Below are positions 57,181-64,000 of a stretch of 64,000 nucleotides of DNA, piece after piece. Made by a program: the position numbers and the translations under genes. Source of the DNA: Symsagittifera roscoffensis (Eukaryota; Xenacoelomorpha; Acoela; Convolutidae); the NCBI RefSeq assembly GCF_963678635.1, contig NC_087063.1, forward strand, positions 37,832,759 to 37,896,758. The letters run 5' to 3'. The first letter of the stretch is position 1. The number at the start of each line of letters is the position of its first letter. Under the pieces are notes generated by a model. It was not told the origin of the DNA. It saw only the letters and a list, made by a program, of their open reading frames with translations, and did no database searches.

Positions 57181-60100
57181 CATTGCGAGGTTGTTTGTTG
57201 AGAAATTTGAAATTTCGGAAAGCATGGTTCATAGTTCAAACAAAGCTGATACTGTTCCACAAGTTAAATGAGTTTTAGTGATTTCCCGTTTTCTTACGAC
57301 TGCAATTAAAGTGGCTAGGATTTTTATAATTTTTCTATCATTTGCATTTTTGCTAAACTAGAAGTGGCCTTCTTGAATAAAGCTTAGAATAATAGAGTCG
57401 AGATGGTGATCTCCAACTTTCACGCCGTTACATCAAAGAAATCAATTTGAGCTCATTTTATATGCATAAAAAAGTCTCACATATCACCCAATTTTTCAGA
57501 AGTAACCATGAATTTACTAACTAAGTTTTAAGCTTCAAACAATTCATCGCATTCACTTCAGAAGACCTCACCCGAGTAGGCCTAAGCCCAGTAGAGTGAA
57601 CTGAAAGCCTTGCACCGAATTTGGTTTATCCACAATTGAGCTGTAAACAGAGCTCAGACCAGGAACAAAAGGGAGCGATTTTCATGGTGATTTCATGAAA
57701 GGCGTTACTGTCAGTGATAGGCGGTTTTTGACGAAGAATAAAAAAAATCATCAAATCCGAAGTTAAATTTTTTGATTAAACTGCAAAACGCTGTGCCTTA
57801 TGTTTTACTTGATAATTTTGAAATTTTTAACAAATTACTCAAGCTAACTGCAAAAATTGTTGTTGTCCAGTTATTGATGAACTTCATAGAAGTAATAAAG
57901 CATAATTTCAAATTGAAAAAAAAAACGTTAGGAATTTCTTATGTCAAACTTCTAAAAAATAGAAAAAGCCAAAAATGTTTTTTGCTTTTTTCTATTTTTT
58001 GATCGAAGTAAATCTATTCAGCGTGTATGTTCACTGATTCAGGTATCTGTTTGGTCTTTTGCAGTGTTTCAGTTTTAATTTTTAGATGGTTTCCTCTGCA
58101 GGGTGTTGTGGACCTTGATTGAGTGGATTTGCAGTGCTTTCAAAAGCCACCAAACTTCTTTTGAAACGTGGCCGTCCAGATGTGGCCACTTGGAAGTGAA
58201 ACGTGACTGCCAGCTGAGTTAAAAAAACTGGTTTCATCCATTTCTGAGCACGTCTTCAAAGCCAACAATGATTTGCATTTTTTTCAATAGCTCAATTTTT
58301 TCAAAAATTACATCTCAAAAAGCCCTATATCAAGTTACTGCTGATTTCAACAGCCGTAATACCATTATAGCAACAATTTGAGGCAAATTTGCAGTTCAAG
58401 AAATTAATTTTCATAGTTGTTCTACAAAAATAGAAAACAAATTTCGATAATTTTTCTTCTTGTTTCGGGTTTGAATAGAATTAACATGTTAAGTTTTGCT
58501 TCTACCGCCAACTTTCAAACGCCAAGTTCGACACCTGCTACTGTTCAAAACCAGGTATAATTTCTGATACCAGTATTTGATTTTAAGTTAAATTTAGACA
58601 AAACAAACAAAAAATTCGTTTTTTTTTGTTTGAGATTTTTTTTCGTTCGAAGATTTCTGAAACAATTACAAAGCGATTTTGCAGAACAAGTCAGGATTAA
58701 GGTATATGCAAAGATTGACCCACAATTATTTGAAAAAAAGACATTATCTACATAAATCGAGAACCTCTAAACTGATGCGCTCTCGGTGGGAACAAAGTTT
58801 TTGAGTTTTCAGAGATCACTAATTTGCATAGTACGCAATGACAGGTGGGTAATTAGTTTGGGTTATTGGAATTTTACTGCTGGAAGAAGAAGAAGAAGTT
58901 TGCCGCTGAGAGATTGAAAAACTATAAAATTTCATTGGGGTTTTGGGCGTCTGCTGGTCTACGTCTTTTCCTGTTGAATCTGGTGAATCAATCGATTCAA
59001 TTTTTCAGTAGGATTCTAGCAAAGCTATGTCTTCAATGATTCCTTCCTGGTTGTAGAAGGCGATTGCTTGACAACCGTAGTCAAACAATGTTTTTCTCGG
59101 GAACGTTCAAAGCAAGGATGGTCATGAATATCAGTGCGCTCCAGCGCAGGATAGGTTTCAGTCACATTACAACTCTCGTAGACCCGTTTTCTGCTTTGTA
59201 TGAGGATACCATTTTAATCTCGCAAATATTTGGGTGACATCAAGTGGTTTTTTATTGACCCATTCTTCAAATTCTGTGCTTCCTGAATCAAGGTCATTCG
59301 AAGAACTTGCTTCTCGATGACGCCTTTTCCTTTCCTGTTGAATCACCACTAAAGAAACATTGATGCATAATATAGCTCTCTCAAGAGGATCAATTGAAAC
59401 GATTTGCAGTAGAGTTACCATTTTTAAATTTTTTGTTCAGATTGACTTTTCGAGATTGAAACCAAATTGTGAATAGTTCCAACTTGAATAAACAATTTAA
59501 GTTTTTTATTGCTGGTGGCTTAAAATTTTGCCAATTACCATGAATCTTGGTTTTGAAATTTTTAATACGTTTTCAGGGTTTTTGCAATTTAAAGTAAAAT
59601 TGTGGAGGCTTTGAAGATCTATACTCCAAAGAAACATAATGGCGCTTTTCTTATGACATGCTCAGGACACAATGACATAAATTTCTACTCATCAATGAGA
59701 TAACACACATTTCGTCGGGATAAAAACGTTAACTTTTTTGAGATAATAGAGGAATTTGCCGGACAGATTTGAACATGTATCTAAAACTCATAAGCTTACG
59801 ACTGCAAAGCAAATTAAAAGTCACTACTGAAATTTAAGGATTACCGTTAAACCATTAGACCGAATTGAGCTATTCGTCGGCTGGGTAAATCGTTCATGAA
59901 AAGTCTCTTGACTGACACGGTTGAATAAAATCACCGCTACCCAACTATGTACACGCTTGAATGTGAAACTGACTTTTTTAAAAGATTTTTGTGAGTTTTG
60001 TTCAGGAGAAATACGTATAGTCAGAGTTGGCACAAAAATTTGAAAAAACAGGTTACTCTATTACACTAAAAACGTATCAGAAAAATGACGACGAGGTGTT

Positions 60101-61055
60101 CAAAATGTAAAAGGCAGTTACTTTAAAGACGAAATGATTTGATTGTTTAACAGCTTTTTTTTTCAAAAATGAAAAAAATGGTCAAAGCTTCAACCGGTGA
60201 AAAGATTAAAACTTCCACAACAGGGAACGATAAACTTCAAAAACGATTAAGTAAGTCAAATTGATCAAATCACCCAGAAAAAGACTGTAAAAATGAAAAC
60301 GGAGACAATGAAAAAGTTTTCTTTTTAACAAAAAATGTCGAGTGGCTTGATTAAATTGAAAAATACCACTTTTATTTAGTAATCATCAAAATGGTTGTAG
60401 CGATGCATGAACCATCGCCTGAATACTTTGAACAACTTCGAAAGAAAAATTAAAGTTTTTGTTCTGAACACTGAAACCGATGTCTCTGATCTTCCTTCTA
60501 ATACAAGTTTTGCTATTGCAGTCCAATCAAATCAGAACGAAGTTTTTCCAGTCTCTGGCTAATGCCCAGCCCCGTTCCCACGTTGTCATCGATGTTACAA
60601 AAAATGCTTTAAAGCACGTAACAAGATGACCTTAAATTCTTTTATTATGCCTTGCCGACTTTCTTTCTTTAAAGGTTTGATCAAGGGGTGCAGTTATTTT
60701 CACTGATGAAAAAAGTGGCTGTTAACTACAACTCGACTAACAACCTTGACCTTGCCGGAATTTCCTTGCAAAAACGATTGCCACATATTTGCTTTGCATC
60801 ACAGAATCCATCCATTTAAAATCAAACTTATCTAATTACCATATAACCACTGGACATTTAACTAGAACGTTGAATGGGATTAATGCTGCTGATTTTTCAA
60901 AATTTATTGGAATTGTTTTGAGTAGGTATGGTTGTTTAGAAATTGATTCATATATTTTACTTCTTAATTTTATAAAGAAGGAGAAATTCAAAATTTGAGA
61001 AACTTTGAAATCCTGAGATATTACCAGCTCGTTTCAATTTTTTTTATGTGCTTTG
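57181..61055. other. Interior of decayed Polinton-like element, nothing recognised
   Basis: Expected Polinton genes (retroviral-type integrase, packaging ATPase, cysteine protease, minor capsid) were looked for between the polymerase and the capsid gene and not found. Minus-strand frames at 59167-59421 (charged, with VVIQQERKRRHREASSS) and 59824-60033 (Phe/Val/Arg-rich, beta-like: SFKKVSFTFKRVHSW) are the least chance-like and might be remains. A short plus-strand frame near 60170 ends at GTAAGTC. None is firm. Confidence 0.4.
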
Positions 61056-62200
61056 CTAGCAGAAAAAATACCGCAAAATTGATGCTAAAAGGTTTGCATT
61101 GGTTAAAAAGCTCATTCTTCTGCAGATTTGCATCATCTGCCTTTTTATTTTCAGATTCAATTCACTAGAGTTCTTTTTGTTTTTTTTTTCTATCGAAGCG
61201 CACGTAAACTGCTGATACCCGCTGTCCCATGATAAGTAACTCCACATTTTCTTCCAGCGGTGCATCAAAGTTCAGTTCTTTTGAAATGGTGCAAATGTTC
61301 ATTTCAGGATGAAAAGTCATATGAAGCCTCCCGAGTAGATGTGAGATCGAATGCCATAATAAAATGGTTGTCATAATTAGCCAAACTGATTCCAGGACTA
61401 TTGTTAAAAACAAAATGTAGAGCTTCCAATATTGAAAAATTATTTGTTATGAGTGGCTGACACAGGAGTTCTTGCAATGGGTAGACCGTTTTGGTAAACA
61501 ATGATTTCATTCAGCTGAACATTTTGATATTGAAACGGGTTTGTTCGATTAGTGCCCAAGTATGCTTTATTCGAGATCATTGCCTCCTTGGAAAAAACAT
61601 CTTCCTGTCGCCAATTTTGCAAACCAAATTCGGCCAAAAAAAATTCAGGTTGAAACTTCAATATAATTGTATACTGCTGGTGTTTTCAACGATGAGTTTT
61701 TTCTATCGATGATACTTCAAAATCGGTTAGTGTCATTTTGCTCACATATAGGCTATCAGTTATTTGAGCCTATTTTGTTCCTCGATGCTCGGAATAATAA
61801 CAAAGTCATTAGTAGACTGTCTCAGTGAAAGTCATATCGTAACATCATTGATAGGATGTTTTCACATGATAAAAAATTACTTGCAGTTTTACCAAAGAAA
61901 CGGAATTCGTTTGATGCAGCTACTATTATCTTACGCTCCGCAATATCTACTGCTCGCCCAATAGCACCATCAATAACTGATGGATTATCTTCAGAAAAAT
62001 AACCTTGACAGGCAAGCCATGTTTTTTGCATAATTACCGTGTGAAAATGAATTCGGTCTACATGTGAAAAATTGGTCACAATTAAAATTGGAATTAGTTG
62101 CTGAAATTTTTCTCCATTCAGGGACATTGTGAATTGTGCCCACCCTGCATCGGCGGCCATGCTGGATCTTTGCCAAAACATTTAGTTCTCGCACATACAC
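61056..62200 (-). pseudogene. Polinton/adintovirus-type major capsid protein (broken)
   Basis: Overlapping minus-strand frames follow one another from 62181 to 61056. They include ASNEFRFFGKTASNFLSCEN (61822-62181), NPFQYQNVQLNEIIVYQNGL (61440-61661), FSILEALHFVFNNSPGISL with AFDLTSTREASYDF (61304-61510), and NICTISKELNFDAPLEENV with ELLIMGQRVSAVYVRFD (61056-61413). The FDLT...E...DF and L.F..PL..NVELL blocks recall the C-terminal half of the double-jelly-roll capsid protein of Polintons and relatives, sometimes annotated F54H12.2-like. That match is by memory of family features. At least three frame shifts. Same strand as the polymerase and about 5 kb upstream of it. Confidence 0.6.
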
Positions 62201-62269
62201 AGATCAATTGTACAAAAGGCACAAGGATGTCGTCAAGGTACTGAACAAAGTAAAAACTTGGATCCAATA

Positions 62270-64000
62270 ATTAGCAAACAGCATTCACACCAAATGGAAC
62301 CGGTGGCTGAACCTAACGAAGAGGTCCAACTGGATTTCGCGGGACCGCTACCATACGAATTGATTAAGGACGTCCTCTATTTTAGTCATAGTAGATGAGT
62401 GGTCTAAATTCCAAACGGTTAAGGTAATTTCATTCACGACGGCAGATGTTGCATTAAATTTATGCAACGCTACAAATCTAATAATGGGGTACCGCGCAGA
62501 ATAAGATGTGATCAAGCACAAACATTTTGCACTTAAAAAATTCAACTGTTTTGCAAATCGAACAAAATAAAACTTCTGTTCGCTCCGATTTAGGGTCATA
62601 GATCCATAGGTGTCGTAGAACGGCTGATACAAATACTCAAACGGCGACTCGGAGTCATGAAAAGTGATCCATATAATACCCCGTTCAAAATTGCATAGAG
62701 TGTTTAGAGCTTCTTAGCTTATTACGAATAAATCCTCACGGAGCGACATAAATCACTTTTTTTGTCGAACATGTGGGCCAAAAAGCAAGCACACCACTTT
62801 CCAATATAACAACAAATACTTCTCCTAGCTACTTAAATTGGGAAAACGCAATACATGCTTGTTTAGGTCGGAAACACCTGATTCATCCTCCAAATCCTGC
62901 GGAGATTGAGCACGACCTACAGAAGTGGTTCGATGATGAAGTCAACATCAAACACAAATTACCTGAGCCAACATTGCCAAGAAACCAAGAACAGCGGAAA
63001 ACCGTCCACGAACCAGAACAGGTGTGAAAACAAGAAGGACATTAGCCTTAGAAAAAGAAAAAGTTAAATCTATGGTATAAAAGGATACACCAACAAACTG
63101 AAATAAAAACAAAAAAGAAAACCGAACAAGTAGCAAGAAAGACAGTTAGACTGGCCACGGAAGTGAAAGATCCAAAAACATTTGAACAAAAGTACAAAAC
63201 AATGCTTGGGAGAATACTAAGTTACACACCACGAACAGCGTGGGTTCAAGCGAAAGGGAAACAACCGCGGTTTTCAAGGAACAGTTGCTTTGCTTTTGTA
63301 CCTAACCCTCTAATATACGGTCCATGTCTCCCTCAACACTCAGTGATTATGTGGCATATAAATCCGCTCGGAGAATGAGACTTTGTTGAATATAGAAAAC
63401 CCAAGTGCACCGCGACATCCCCAAGTTCAAGGTGGACGCGTCAGGACTTCCAAGGCAAGCGGATACGCAAAGAACAACAAACCAGTCCAACTAAACTGAA
63501 GGCAACTGGAAAAAGGACTGGGGAAGACCGGCACCAAGAACACAGACTAGAGGAATGAAATTCCAGTCGGAAACGATACAGGAAGATAGTGCCACATCAT
63601 TGTCATCAAACGATTCGGGATCTTCTACTTCAGAAACTATACCGCCATCACCAAAGAGAATAAACGAAAAGAAAACGCCAGACAACATAAAACAAAAACA
63701 ACAACCGACAAGAATTTCAGGCCGGACTATACAGTCAACTCTTGTCGGCGCATCGGGAAATCCAATTCCCATCAATGCATTAGAGGACATCGTGCAATCA
63801 CCAACAAAAATTTTTTCGATCGAGTCGCCCACAGACAAAACAACAAGCTGCCACGTAAAAGTAACCTCATTACCAGATCGAAAACCGAGCCTAAAAAGCT
63901 TTGTCTCGGAAATAGATTTTCATGAAAAGTCGCCCGAATACCAAGCCTGCGTCAAATTCTTTGAGATGATACGACTGAAAGACAAGACAGATACTGCTGA
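62270..64000 (+). pseudogene. pol: Second gypsy element: integrase and 3' Pol region (runs off window)
   Basis: The integrase core begins PNEEVQLDFAGPLPYEL (first Asp codon 62333-62335), has VPRRIRCDQAQTF (second Asp 62510-62512) and VVERLIQILKRRLGVM (Glu 62618-62620). The Asp-Glu distance is exactly 36 codons (DX35E) and Asp-Asp is 59 codons. A downstream region with KASTPLSNI (62773-63027) follows. Then comes a Lys-rich segment with DPKTFEQKYKTMLGRI, TAWVQAKGKQPRF and PNPLIYGPCLP (63163-63378), and a disordered Ser/Thr/Pro-rich part with SSNDSGSSTSE and RISGRTIQS continuing to the edge. Several stops and shifts. It lies on the opposite strand to the large gypsy and belongs to a different lineage. 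Minus-strand frames here (62348-62632, 63491-63838) are shadows. Confidence 0.75.

Noticed and set aside
1-64000. CRISPR arrays, bacterial operons, ribosome binding sites, rRNA
   Set aside because: Repeats are satellite or mobile elements with eukaryotic features, spliced exons are present, and no array of uniform repeats with unique spacers or rRNA-like sequence was seen.

Overview
The window is AT-rich, repeat-dense nuclear DNA from an animal, most likely an invertebrate. The reasons are spliced exons with GT/AG borders, a neural-adhesion-type immunoglobulin/fibronectin gene, large introns, complex satellite DNA, Ty3/gypsy retroelements and a Polinton/Maverick-like element. There are no operons, Shine-Dalgarno sites or CRISPR arrays. 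The exact taxon cannot be read from the sequence. All family calls come from motif reading, not searches.

Layout. 1-4.3 kb is mostly non-coding, with candidate minus-strand exons at 1.8-2.7 kb. 4.3-12.4 kb holds a satellite whose ~86-bp monomers are organised into higher-order units of about 0.86 kb and 1.13 kb, with minor monomers on both sides. 12.4-30.7 kb is a very long (about 18.3 kb) LTR retroelement of Ty3/gypsy type on the minus strand. It has 403-bp LTRs that differ at 8 sites, a primer binding site next to the right LTR, and Gag, protease, RT, RNase H and a GPY/F-type integrase. Further frames follow: two small hydrophobic proteins, a Pro/Ser/Thr-rich protein, a long Env-like glycoprotein, and a separate ~600-codon frame downstream of Env. 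All long genes carry stops or frameshifts. 29.9-34.9 kb is a recent segmental duplication that copied the 5' LTR and leader together with flanking DNA.

35-44.6 kb is intergenic or intronic DNA with several old tandem repeats and a tRNA-derived SINE. 40.8-47.0 kb contains two exons of a minus-strand Ig/FN3 cell-adhesion gene whose phases match exactly across a 5.66-kb intron. That intron holds a ~1.1-kb triple repeat and a hAT-like element with inverted ends and a 7/8 target-site duplication. 47.2-62.2 kb is a decayed Polinton-like element on the minus strand, with a protein-primed DNA polymerase B at one end and a double-jelly-roll-type capsid protein at the other. A 4,186-bp piece of the polymerase is tandemly duplicated. 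62.3-64.0 kb is the integrase and 3' part of a second, plus-strand gypsy element that runs off the window.

The host gene supplies the only likely functional coding exons. The rest is mobile DNA at several stages of decay, nested in satellite and intron. The most unusual items are the extra genes of the giant Env-bearing gypsy element, the higher-order satellite, and the duplicated Polinton polymerase inside an adhesion-gene intron.
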